Source: Thermoleophilia bacterium
Lineage (GTDB): Bacteria; Actinomycetota; Thermoleophilia; Gaiellales; SKUG01
Direction of reading: 5' to 3'
DNA: 16,912 nucleotides
Assembly: GCA_020438525.1 (NCBI GenBank)
Contig: JAGQUL010000296.1
Location: 1 to 16,912, forward strand
The first letter of the stretch is position 1, and each line of letters opens with the position of its first letter. The notes beneath the pieces are model-generated. The model was given only the letters and a program-made list of their open reading frames with translations, ran no database searches and was not told the DNA's origin. Shown one piece after another: positions 5,985 to 15,100 of the stretch. The position numbers and the translations under genes were made by a program.

Positions 5985-7469
5985 ATGATTCGACTCTCGC
6001 GCGCGGCCTCAACGTTCCTTCTCGTCGCAGTCGCGATGGTCATCGCAACCGCCACCGCCACGGCCGGGACCACCTCGTCCACGTCCGCGGCGCCCGTCAC
6101 CGCACGGATCGTGGGCGGCGGCAAGCCCGACGATGCCACCTACAGTTCGATGCTGCGCTCGACCGTGGCGATCATCTCGATGAACGCCCCGAGCCAGTAC
6201 GACGGCCAGTTCTGCGGCGGCACGCTGATCGACGACACCCACGTGCTCACCGCCGGCCACTGCATCGTGGAGAACGATCCCTACACCTATCGCTCCGCGC
6301 CCAGCTCGATGCGCGTGCTCGTGGGCAGCCGCACCCTCAACGACGGCTCGCTCAACCCCTCGCAGCTGATCCCGGTGCAGACGATCTTCGTCCACCCGTT
6401 CTTCAACCTCGACACGTTCCGCTACGACGCCGCCGTGCTGCGCCTGTCGCGACCGGTCACCGACGTGCCGACCGTCTCGATCCTCAGCGACGAGGAATCC
6501 GCCGGGCTCGGCATCGACTCCGCCGAGGTGCCCGCGATCGCCGCCGGCTGGGGCGACACCGACACCGAGTCCGAGGACTGCTGCTTCCCCACCGACCTGC
6601 TCGCGCTCAACCAGACGATCCACACCGACTCGACCTGCCACTCCAACCTCGACGACTCCCCCACGTGGCGCTACTCCGCCGCGTACGAGATCTGCTCGGG
6701 CGCGGTCGGCAAGGACACCTGCCAGGGCGACAGCGGCGGCCCGCTCTACGTCTCCGTCGGCGGCACGCCACGCCAGGCCGGCATCGTGAGCCACGGCGTG
6801 GGCTGCGGCGAGGGCTTCTACGGCATCTACACCAAGGCCACCGCGATCCGCAGCTTCGTCGAGTCGATCCCGGGCATCGTGCCGGGCGACACGCGCGACG
6901 GCACCCACGGGCCCGACGACTCGGGTGCGCCCACGATCAGCTCCGCCACCCCGATCAACTTCCGCCAGGTGCGCCTCAACGTCTCCCCGGGCGCCGGCCC
7001 CGCGCCGACGAAGTACACGCTCTGGCTGCGCTCCGGCCCCGCGGCATCCGCCGAGGACGTGTACCTCGGCAGCCGTACCGGAAGCTCGTTCGTCGTGAAC
7101 CTGCCGTCGCGTCGCACCACCGCCCCGTGGCGCGTGCTCGTGCGCAGCCTCGTCACCAACGGCGAGAGCCCGGCCGCGCAGGTTCGCACCGGCCCGAAGG
7201 TCGATCAAATCCGCCCCACCACGCCGCGCGGCCTCGTCGCCTCGCGCAGCGGCAGCACGCTCACCGCGCGCTGGGGCCGCTCGATCGATCGCCAGAGCGG
7301 CATCGACTCCTACGACGTGCAGCGCCGCTCCGGCAGCCGCTGGGGCAAGGTCCAGCACGTGAACGGCACCCGCCTGCGCGTGCGCGCCGGCAGCGGCGGC
7401 GAGATCCGCGTGCGCGCCGTGGACCGCGCCGGCAACGTCAGCGCCTGGTCGCGCCCCGACTTCTACTGA
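5985..7469 (+). CDS. Secreted trypsin-like serine protease (S1) with C-terminal FnIII-like domain
   Basis: This 494-residue exported zymogen-type protease has a signal peptide (1-27), a short propeptide, and an activation site TAR-IVGGG at Arg41/Ile42. The S1 peptidase domain (42-290) has the full triad: His92 in LTAGHC, Asp148 in YDAAVLRL and Ser250 in GDSGGPL. Asp244, six residues before the Ser, is the trypsin position 189, predicting cleavage after Arg or Lys. Cys pairs 77/93, 218/237 and 246/274 fit the conserved S1 disulfides; a vicinal pair C199-C200 is extra. Residues about 310-400 look like a beta domain, and about 404-492 an FnIII-like domain (LVASRSGSTLTARWGRS, IDSYDVQRRS, AVDRAGNVSAWS). 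I chose ATG 5985 because AGGA precedes it by eight bases; ATG 5976 and TTG 5949 add residues ahead of the signal peptide. The next gene follows after seven bases. Confidence 0.92.
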   Translation: MIRLSRAASTFLLVAVAMVIATATATAGTTSSTSAAPVTARIVGGGKPDDATYSSMLRSTVAIISMNAPSQYDGQFCGGTLIDDTHVLTAGHCIVENDPYTYRSAPSSMRVLVGSRTLNDGSLNPSQLIPVQTIFVHPFFNLDTFRYDAAVLRLSRPVTDVPTVSILSDEESAGLGIDSAEVPAIAAGWGDTDTESEDCCFPTDLLALNQTIHTDSTCHSNLDDSPTWRYSAAYEICSGAVGKDTCQGDSGGPLYVSVGGTPRQAGIVSHGVGCGEGFYGIYTKATAIRSFVESIPGIVPGDTRDGTHGPDDSGAPTISSATPINFRQVRLNVSPGAGPAPTKYTLWLRSGPAASAEDVYLGSRTGSSFVVNLPSRRTTAPWRVLVRSLVTNGESPAAQVRTGPKVDQIRPTTPRGLVASRSGSTLTARWGRSIDRQSGIDSYDVQRRSGSRWGKVQHVNGTRLRVRAGSGGEIRVRAVDRAGNVSAWSRPDFY

Positions 7470-7476
7470 TCCGATC

Positions 7477-8076
7477 GTGCGACAGCGCGTGCGCTACATC
7501 GCCGGAGCATCCGGCACCGGCACGAGCACCCGCGCGCTCGAGCTGCAGCGCGCCTGGTCGAGCCACGCCGACGCGCGCCCGTGCATCGTGCTCGCGACCG
7601 ACGTGATCCGCGCGCAGCTGCGTACCGCACTCGCCGCGAGCGACGCGCCCGACCTGTTCGGCGAGAGCTTCAACCTCCCCCACGCCCCCGGCGACGAGGT
7701 GGTCGACGACGTGTCGCTCACCGCGTTCGAGCGCCAGTGCTCGCCTGTGGTGCGGGCCGTCGACGCCGGCGTGGCCTACGCGCTCACCGAAGGGTGGAAC
7801 GTGATCGTCGAGGGCGTGCACCTCGTGCCCGGCATGCTCGACATGCCCGCAACAGATGCAGTGGACGTGACCTACGAGCTGCTGGTCGTCGTCGACAGTG
7901 CGGAGCACCTACGCCGCCTGCGCTCGCGCGACGCAGCGAGCGACGGGCGCCGCCCCTTCGCACACTACGAGCGCAACCTCGACCGCATCCACGCAGTGCA
8001 GCGCCACCTGGCCGCACGCTTCGACGCCTGGCAGGACGACGCCGCCGACCTCGGCGTGACGATCCTCGGCGGCTGA
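7477..8076 (+). CDS. 2-phosphoglycerate-kinase-like P-loop protein with altered Walker A
   Basis: The 199-residue cytoplasmic protein follows the family pattern of 2-phosphoglycerate kinase-like P-loop enzymes. It has an N-terminal strand and P-loop (G10 to T18, GASGTGTST), the ATDVIRAQLR motif (40-49), VIVEGVHLVPG (109-119) and HYERNLDRIHAVQRHL (163-178). The lysine that holds ATP phosphates in GxxGxGK[ST] is replaced by Thr16 (codon ACG at 7522-7524, one base from AAG). Everything else around it is intact. It may be a pseudo-kinase, use a lysine or arginine from elsewhere, or reflect a base error. The substrate is unknown: family members are often only generic small-molecule kinases. The start is GTG 7477, seven bases after the protease stop, without a clear binding site; GTG 7489 is an alternative that still keeps the P-loop. 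Tight spacing suggests co-transcription with the protease, though their roles have no obvious link. Confidence 0.75.
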   Translation: MRQRVRYIAGASGTGTSTRALELQRAWSSHADARPCIVLATDVIRAQLRTALAASDAPDLFGESFNLPHAPGDEVVDDVSLTAFERQCSPVVRAVDAGVAYALTEGWNVIVEGVHLVPGMLDMPATDAVDVTYELLVVVDSAEHLRRLRSRDAASDGRRPFAHYERNLDRIHAVQRHLAARFDAWQDDAADLGVTILGG

Positions 8077-8089
8077 CGCCACCGGGGCT

Positions 8090-8106
8090 CTGCGGATCGT
8101 CCGCAG
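8090..8106 (+). terminator. Hairpin after the P-loop gene
   Basis: CTGCGGA (8090-8096), a three-base loop, and TCCGCAG (8100-8106) make a perfect seven-pair stem 14 bases after the stop. No T-run follows, as is common for hairpin terminators in high-GC actinobacteria. The rest of the gap to 8204 holds ACGGTA/TACCGT half-sites (8124-8129 and 8151-8156), possibly part of the next promoter. Confidence 0.45.
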
Positions 8107-8203
8107 CGAGTGCGCGGCGCATTACGGTACGAACGCACCAGCGACCCCCATACCGTTCCTCCTCGTCAGTGTCACCAACGCGACTCACAAAGGATCACAC
8201 CTC

Positions 8204-8791
8204 ATGCACTCCGAACACTCCATGCGTCGCTTCTTCGTCCTTGGCGGCATCGTCGCCAGCGCCGTGCTGATCGTCTTCGGCGCAGCATCCATCTACATGG
8301 GCATCGACGGCCGCAGCGAGGTCCGCGACTCGATCGCCCGCGAGAAGATCGTCGGCACGCCCGACAGCTCGATCGCCGGCGACAAGGTCGACACCGGCAC
8401 CGAGGCGAAGACCTTCGCCGCGACGATCCGCAAGCACACGCTCGAGATCACGGGCGATCGCACGTACGCCGAGATGGGTCGCTACGTCACCGCCGACGGC
8501 ACCGAGACCAACGACGAGAAAGAAGCGGCCACCGATCCCAAGACGGGGCAGCCCGTGGCCAATGCCACGCGCGACCTGTGGGTCACGTCGACCGCGCTGT
8601 CGACCGCGCTCAACACGTCGTACTTCGCCGAGCAGGTCAGCACGTTCGCGATCGTGATGGGCGTGGCGCTGCTGCTCACCGGCATCGGCTTCGCCGTGCT
8701 CACCCTGGGCGTGCTGCGACTGCCCGTCACCCAGGTGCAGGTGCTGCCGGTGCGCGACACCGACCGCACCGCCACACCGAATCCCGCCTGA
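8204..8791 (+). CDS. Conserved two-helix membrane protein of unknown function
   Basis: The 195-residue protein has a short basic N terminus, a first membrane helix (10-31), an extracytoplasmic domain of about 115 residues and a second helix (146-170) with a short polar tail. The outer domain carries stretches I recognise from memory as conserved in Solirubrobacterales and related actinobacterial hypothetical proteins: YMGIDGRSEVRDSIAREKIV, TGTEAKTFA, DPKTGQPV and ALSTALNTSYFAEQ. No enzyme or binding motif is visible, and no Cys occurs. ATG 8204 is preceded by AAAGGA at nine bases; the in-frame ATG at 8222 would still leave the first helix whole. It appears monocistronic, being bounded by hairpins on both sides. 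Membership of a conserved family is fairly sure; the function is unknown. Confidence 0.82.
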   Translation: MHSEHSMRRFFVLGGIVASAVLIVFGAASIYMGIDGRSEVRDSIAREKIVGTPDSSIAGDKVDTGTEAKTFAATIRKHTLEITGDRTYAEMGRYVTADGTETNDEKEAATDPKTGQPVANATRDLWVTSTALSTALNTSYFAEQVSTFAIVMGVALLLTGIGFAVLTLGVLRLPVTQVQVLPVRDTDRTATPNPA

Positions 8792-8801
8792 ACCACACCC
8801 G

Positions 8802-8848
8802 TCGAGACCGGTAGATCGACCACACCCACGTCGATCTGCCGGTCTCGA
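8802..8848. terminator. Strong 19-pair hairpin terminator
   Basis: TCGAGACCGGTAGATCGAC (8802-8820), a nine-base loop, and GTCGATCTGCCGGTCTCGA (8830-8848) pair over 19 positions with a single T-G wobble. It starts 11 bases after the stop of the membrane protein gene. No T-run follows (the next bases are TGCGTATTCGGGG), so it is a stem-only terminator of the type common in actinobacteria. A 19-pair stem is long for a terminator; see findings. Confidence 0.75.
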
Positions 8849-8933
8849 TGCGTATTCGGGGGGAGCGCACGTGCAACGCGCGGCGAGGCGGGAACGTGAG
8901 ATGTGTACACGTCCACGCCACCAGGGAGGCACC

Positions 8934-9125
8934 ATGGCGGTCCACACCATCCAGCTGAGCGACGACGAGCTGCGCATCCTGCAGTCGGCCATGCGCTCCT
9001 GGGTCAACACGTTCACCCACGACCAGCCCGACCTGCTGCACCGCAGCAAGCTGCTCGCCGAGCGCATCGACGCGGAGGCGGCGATGCCCGTCGCGGCCCC
9101 GACAGCAGGCGTCACGCCCATGTGA
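8934..9125 (+). CDS. Small helical protein of unknown function, 63 residues
   Basis: ATG 8934 follows AGGGAGG with a four-base gap, the clearest ribosome binding site in the window, so I take it over the longer frame from 8871, which would add 21 basic, unstructured residues. The product opens MAVHTIQLSDDELRILQSAM and continues as an amphipathic helical pair (SWVNTFTHDQPDLLHRSKLLAERI), ending in an Ala/Pro-rich tail. It has no signal peptide or Cys. The pattern L-[ST]-D-D-E-L-R-x-L followed by a second helix is seen in small actinobacterial hypothetical proteins; no function is known to me. It stands alone between the strong terminator and the convergent giant gene. Confidence 0.75.
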   Translation: MAVHTIQLSDDELRILQSAMRSWVNTFTHDQPDLLHRSKLLAERIDAEAAMPVAAPTAGVTPM

Positions 9126-9127
9126 GT

Positions 9128-9163
9128 TGCACTGAGACGCGATCTGACTCGCCGCGTGGTGCA
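9128..9163. terminator. Weak stem-loop between convergent genes
   Basis: The 58-base gap between the 63-residue gene and the giant gene holds TGCAC (9128-9132) pairing with GTGCA (9159-9163), with an inner CGCG/CGCG. The stem is broken, and no T-run follows on either strand. It is the only candidate bidirectional terminator in the gap. Confidence 0.25.
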
Positions 9164-9183
9164 GGTCACCCGGTGGGGCGCGC

Positions 9184-12100
9184 TCAGGCGGCGCGGTCAC
9201 CCCAGAGGAAGTCGTCCCAGTCGTCGTCGTCGAGATCGTCGTCGAGGTCGCGGAGCTTGCCGCGCCACCAGCGGCGCTTGGGGCGCATCCGCAGCAGCCG
9301 TCGCCCGCGCCTGGTGAACAGGTGGCGCAGCTGCGTGATCCCGGGCGGATGCGGCAGCCCGCCACCGCCGCCTGCGAACGCCTTGCCGGCCATCGCGAGC
9401 GGCTTGACCGCCCAGATCGCAGCGGTGCCGGTGGCGCTCGCCGCGACCGCGGCCTTGCCCTTGTGCTCGGTCGCCCACTCCTTGACGTTCTCGACCGGTC
9501 GGCGCAGGATCCCCTTGGGCTTGTCCTTCGTGCTCTCGTCCCCGCTCGCCGTGCCGCCTGCCGGATCGCCGCCGCGGCCCGACGTCGTGCCGTCACCCGC
9601 GTCGCCGGAGCCCCCGGTGTCGCCGACGGTTTCACCTGGCTGCTCGCCGGTCGCCCCTTGACCGTCCCCGCCGGGCGCCGGGCCCTGCGGGTCGCCACCG
9701 GGCGGCGGATTCGTCGGGGGCGGATTCGTCGAGCCCGTGTTGTTGGTCGGAGGCTGGTTGGTCGTCGTGTCGTTGTTGGTGTTGGTGGTGTCGGTGTTCT
9801 CGCGCAGGGTGGTGGTGGCCGGCGCGTCGGTGATCCGCGCGAACACCGGCGGGATCGTCGCCGCGCCGTAGAGCGAATCGGCGCTCGATACCGTGAACGC
9901 GACCTTCGCGGCGTGGGTGTCGGCCTCGTCCACGCGGTCGTTGATCGCCCGCACCGCGAACGACACGTACTGGTCGTGGGTGCCGGCCGGAATCGTCACG
10001 CTCGCGGGCGATACGTCGAGCTGCCCGTCCGGGCTCGACGCCGCGGTGATCTTCACGTCGCGCCTCGGATCACCAACTGCGTGGATGCGCAGGATCGATG
10101 CCTGCGTGGCGGTCTCCTCGAGCAGCACGTGCCCCTCGTCGTCGACCTGCCATCGGGCGCCGGGGCTCTTCACGAGCTTGACGGGGTCGTCGTCGCGAAC
10201 GGTGAATCCAACCTCGCTCGGCGGCAGCGACGACCAGCCGGGTGCCGTGCTCGTCGGGGTGAGCTGCAGCTTGCCCGGGTGCGTCGCGGCCTCTGCGATC
10301 GTGTCGTTGAGGCCCGTGACCGACACCGTCTGTGCGATGTTCCAGTTCGCGGGCGAGAACGTGAGCGACGCCGGGGTGATCGACACCTGTCCGAGCGCGG
10401 CGCTCAGCGCCACGGTCACGTCGCTCGACGGTCGCGCCCGCAGCAGCACGCTGACCTCGACGACCTGGGTCGCGTCGGCCTCGGAGACCTGCGGATCGGC
10501 GGGCGCCAGCACGGTCATGCCGGGCTGGTCGTCGTCGCTCACCGTGACCGACAGCGAGGCAGGAACCGGCAGCGCCGCGTAGCCGGGGTCCGCAGCCGTC
10601 GCGACGATCGCGTGCGAGATCGAGACCGTCCGCGGACCGTCGACGTCTGGATCATCGACCGCGGTCACGGTGACCGTCTTTGCCGTGTTCCAGTTCGTGG
10701 AGTCGAACGTGAGGGTCGCGGGGCTCAGCGTGGCCTGCGTGCCGCTGATCGACGGGCTGACCGTGACCGTGCCGACGGGCTGGCTCGTGAGCTTCACCGA
10801 GTAGCCCACGCTCGTACCCGGCTCGGCGACCGCGAGACCGCTCGGCGGCGTGGCGATCGCGACACCCGGCGAGTCGTTGTCGGCGATCGTGAACGTGTCG
10901 AACGTGCTCTGACCCTGGTACTCGGTGTCGAGCGTGTCGACGCTGCCGGTGCCGATCGAGTAGGTGACCTGGCCGGACGTGTCGGGCTCGTCGAGGAAGT
11001 CGTCGGGGACCGACACGGTGACGGCCTGGCTCGTCGACCAGTCCGCCGACGTGAAGGTGAGCGTCGCGGGCGACACGTTCAAGGTCGGGTCGGCGGTCAC
11101 GTGCACCACCACGTCGCTCGTCGGCTGGGCGCGCAGCTGCACCTGCATCGTTACCGACTGCCCCTCGACGATCGACGACACGCCACCCGACGGCGGGATC
11201 GACAGGATGCCCTTGGTGTCGGTCTGGAACACGCTGGTCCAGGCTCCGTACCCGACGTGACCGACCTGATCGGTCGCTGCGACGCGGTACTTGTAGCACG
11301 AGTTCGATGCGACGGTGGGATCGCTCCACCCCGTCGGGAAGGACAACGCGGTGAACGGCCCGTCGACCATTGCCGCCCCGGACCACGCGCCGGAGCAGCC
11401 GGTCTGCGAATCGCGCTCGATCCTGATCGAGGCGATGCCCGAGCCGGCTCCGTCGTTTCCAGCGGTCAGGTCGAGCTCCGGTGCGGAGCCGGACGTGACG
11501 CCAGCCGAGTAGGCCGCGAGGAACCCGGTCGGCGGATCGGGGTCGGCCTGGACGTCGATCGTGTAGGTCTGGGAGTTTCCGCTCGCGTCCTGCACGTCGA
11601 CCAGCAGCGAGTCGCTCGTCGCACCGTTCGACCAATTGAGCTGCAGCTCCCACGGCGAGGACGTGACGGAGTAGGTTGCCCACGACCACAACCCGCTGTC
11701 GGTCGCCGTGATCTGCGACACGCTCGAATACGGATCGTTCGGCGCCATCGCAAGCGTGGCGGAGCCCGTGGACGACGTGTCGAACCAGAAGGTGCCGGTG
11801 CCGGAATCGAGCCACGTGCCGATCGCCGGAGCTGCCGCGAAGTCGGGCGTGATCGTCGGCGCGGTGTTGTCGACGACGATCACGGCCGTGTCGGTCGCCG
11901 TGTTGCCCGCTGCATCGGTCGCGGTCACGGTGATCACGTATGAGCCGTCGGGAACGGCGGGCGCGCCTGTCACATCCCACGTGCAGGACCACGTCGCGCC
12001 GGGGATCGTCGGCGTGCACATCGAGCCGCCCGGCGCGTCGGAGCCGGTCCCGAGCGTGATCGTGCTGCCGCTCGAATCGCCGAGCGTTCCGGAGACGTAG

Positions 12101-15100
12101 ACCGGTCCGGAGTAGGTTCCGGCCACGCCCGGGTCGATTGCCAGGGTCGGCGCGGTGCGATCCACCATCACGGTCTCGGCCGCATCAACCGTCGCGTCGA
12201 TGCTCACGCCGTTGCGCGCCAGGACACGGAACCGATAGCACAGCCCGTCGGCGACGGGCACGGTCGTGGTACCCGGGACCGCCGCCGTGACGTCGGACCA
12301 TCCGGTTCCCCATGTGGAGCAGCCGCCCGCTCCGTCGAGCGTGGTGGTCAGCTGCTGCAGCTTCGCAACGACGATCCCGGTGTGAGGATCGTTCACGCCG
12401 ATCGTCGACCAGCTCACGTCGACGGTGGAGGCGTTGGTCCAGCCTGCGGTCGTCGAGACTGCGGCCGCACCCATATCGGGGCCCGAGGTGTCGATGCGGA
12501 GCCAGTTCGCGTAGTTCGACTGACCCGCAGGCTCGAGCGTCCTGACGTTGCCGACGTTGTCGGTCACGACCAGGCGGTACTGGTAGCAGGCGTCGCCGAG
12601 CGGCAGCTGCTCCGGCAGGGACGTTCCCGTGAAGCCGTCCACATCCGACCAGCCGGATTCCGGATCGGCGATCGTCGCACATGTGCTGCCTGCCAGCGTC
12701 GTGGCGCGGCGTTCGAGCTTCGTGTCGTGGACGCCCGACCCTGCGTCCGAGATCGTGCCGATGTTGATCGACGGCGTGGCGATGGTGGTTCCCGCACCGA
12801 TCGTCGGAGAGACGTCGAAGCTCGAGACGGAAGGCATCGAGTTGTCGATCGTGACGTAGACGTTCGCCGTCGAGCCGCTCGACGCACTGGAACGCCCGGC
12901 GTTGTCGTCTGCAGTGATCGCGAGCGACCCGGTCATGCCGTCGGTGGTCGCGCCGGACACGAACCGGTACTGGCGGCTGTAGTCGACGTCCGTGACGTAT
13001 GCGGCGTCGGGCACGCGGCTGAACGAACCGCTGGCATCCCACTGCAGGTCCGCGTATGCCTGTCCGTCGTTCTCCCACCAGTTGGCCTCGAAGCGACGGG
13101 CCTCGCCGGCGCCGATCGTCGCCGGCGCCTGCACGGTGCCGGGCATGTTCGGGGTGCCGACCCACTCGTCGAAGACGTTCCAGGTGCCCGGGAGCGGCCC
13201 GGTCCCCGTGGCGGCAAGCTTCATGCGGAATCCGTTGTCGGCATCGACCTGCAGGGTCGCCGGCGCGCCACCCGACGCGGGCGCGATCAGGTATCCGGTC
13301 CACCGACACGCGAGCAGCTTGTAGCTCTGGTTCGAGTCGTTGGCGTCGTCGTAGCTGAAGCCACCTGCCGCGGCGAGCTGCGCCGGCCGCGAGGGATACT
13401 GGTCGATGCGCCCCGTCGATCCGTTCGCGTATCCGATGTTGCGGTCGATGGTCTCGCCCAGGAAGTTCGCGGCCATCGCGTCGTTGTCGCGGTAGCACCC
13501 GAGCTTGGCGCCGCGGGGCTTGCCGTACTGCGCGCCCGCGGACGGCGACCACGTACCGAGGTCGGGAGAGTCGAGCTCCGGCCAGTCCACGGTGCCGATG
13601 CCGCTGGCGGCCGCGTACGTGCCGGCGCCTGCCGCGTACTGGTCCCAGGCGCGCGTCACTACGGTGAACGACGGATGCGCCACCGCACCGTCGGTGTGGA
13701 CGTACACCGTGTTGCCGATCACGTGGGTCGCGTCGCTGGGGTCGCCCGCGGGCGCGTTCTCCGTGATCTTCGCGAACTCGATGTGCGGGTCCATGGTGTC
13801 GCTCTGGTCGCGCCACGCAGCAACGGTGCCGACGCCACCGGCGACCACCACTCCCGCGCGCGCCCGAATCTCGTTGACCGGCTGCGACACGAACGCGAGC
13901 GGCGGTGTCGGGCCCCAACTGGACGAGCCGTCATCGGTGGAGAGCGCTCCGAGGTTGCCTGGCGGGCTGGTGCCGGCGATCGAGGCGATGTCTCCCGAGT
14001 AGAACAGGTCGCTCGATCCCGCATCGAGCCCGGTGACCACGCCCGACCGTGGCTTGATCCAGGTCGGCGTGCCAACGCTCACGGGCACCCGCACCACTCC
14101 ACCGGAGCCTGTGATGGTGCCGTTGACGTTGCTGAAGCCGCCAGCCAGGTACAGGTCGTTTCCGTCCGGGGACACCGACAGCGACTCGACTGCGCCGCCG
14201 GTCACGGTCACGGCGTTGCCCGTCAGGTTGCCGAGCGCGTCGACCGTGTCGAAGTAGCTGCTCGACCCGCCCAGGAGCTTGATGAAGGAGCCGCCGACGT
14301 AGGCGATTCCGCCGTACGCATCGATGTCGTTGACGGTGCCGACGGTTCCCTGCCACGTCGTGGGGGCGTCGGTGATCGTCCCGTCCAGTCCGACGGCCGC
14401 GAGGTTCGCCCAGCCGGTCTGTCCGATCACCGTGCTGAACGAGCCACCGAAGACGAGGCGCGTCGACCCCGGCGACCCGTTGTCGAGCACCGCCAGTGCG
14501 TTGATGCGCTCGCCGCTTCCCGACACGTCGGGTGCACTGAACCAGCCGACGTTCGTTCCCGTTGCCGCGTACCTTGCAGCGAGGTTCGGCGTACCGGAAG
14601 ATCCGCCGCCGACGTACACCACGCCGTTGTGAACGGCGAGCGCACGCACCACCCAGCCGACGCCCGCACCCCACGGCAGCACGCCGCCCGACTCCACGTC
14701 GATTGCCGCGAGGTTGCTCCTGGTGGCGCCGCCGATCGACGAGAAGCTGCCGCCGAGCAGCACGTCGCCGGAGGTGAATCCGATCGCGCCCACGGTGTTG
14801 GACACGACTGTCGGAAGCGGTTCCACCACCGCGGTCGTCGTTTCGATCCGCACGACCCGCTTGTTGCCGCCCACCGCGAACTCGCCGACGGCGTACAGGT
14901 AGCCGTCGTGGAGCGCCAGCTCTTCGACTCCGTTGGTGGACGCGTTGGTTCCCCATGGGGCCAGCGCACCGTCGCTCCACTGCAGGCGGGCAAGCGCTCC
15001 GGTCGAGGTCCCACCGATCATGTTGAACGCACCACCCGCGTACACGTACGTCGAGTCGGAGGTCACGGCGGTGACCACGGCGCCCGGGTCGGGATGGACC

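Noticed and set aside
4535..7606. 1,023-residue plus-strand open frame
   Set aside because: It is Arg/Pro/Ala-rich with no domain and runs across the His-rich membrane gene, the TerB-like gene and the protease in another frame; a high-GC shadow.
9184..9522. Sortase (LPxTG) anchor in the giant protein
   Set aside because: LPHPP is the nearest string; it lacks the T-G, and the following segment is too long and charged for a sortase signal.
9322..11943. 873-residue plus-strand open frame opposite the giant gene
   Set aside because: Same reasoning: composition is that of reversed G/C-ending codons, with no domain or start signal.
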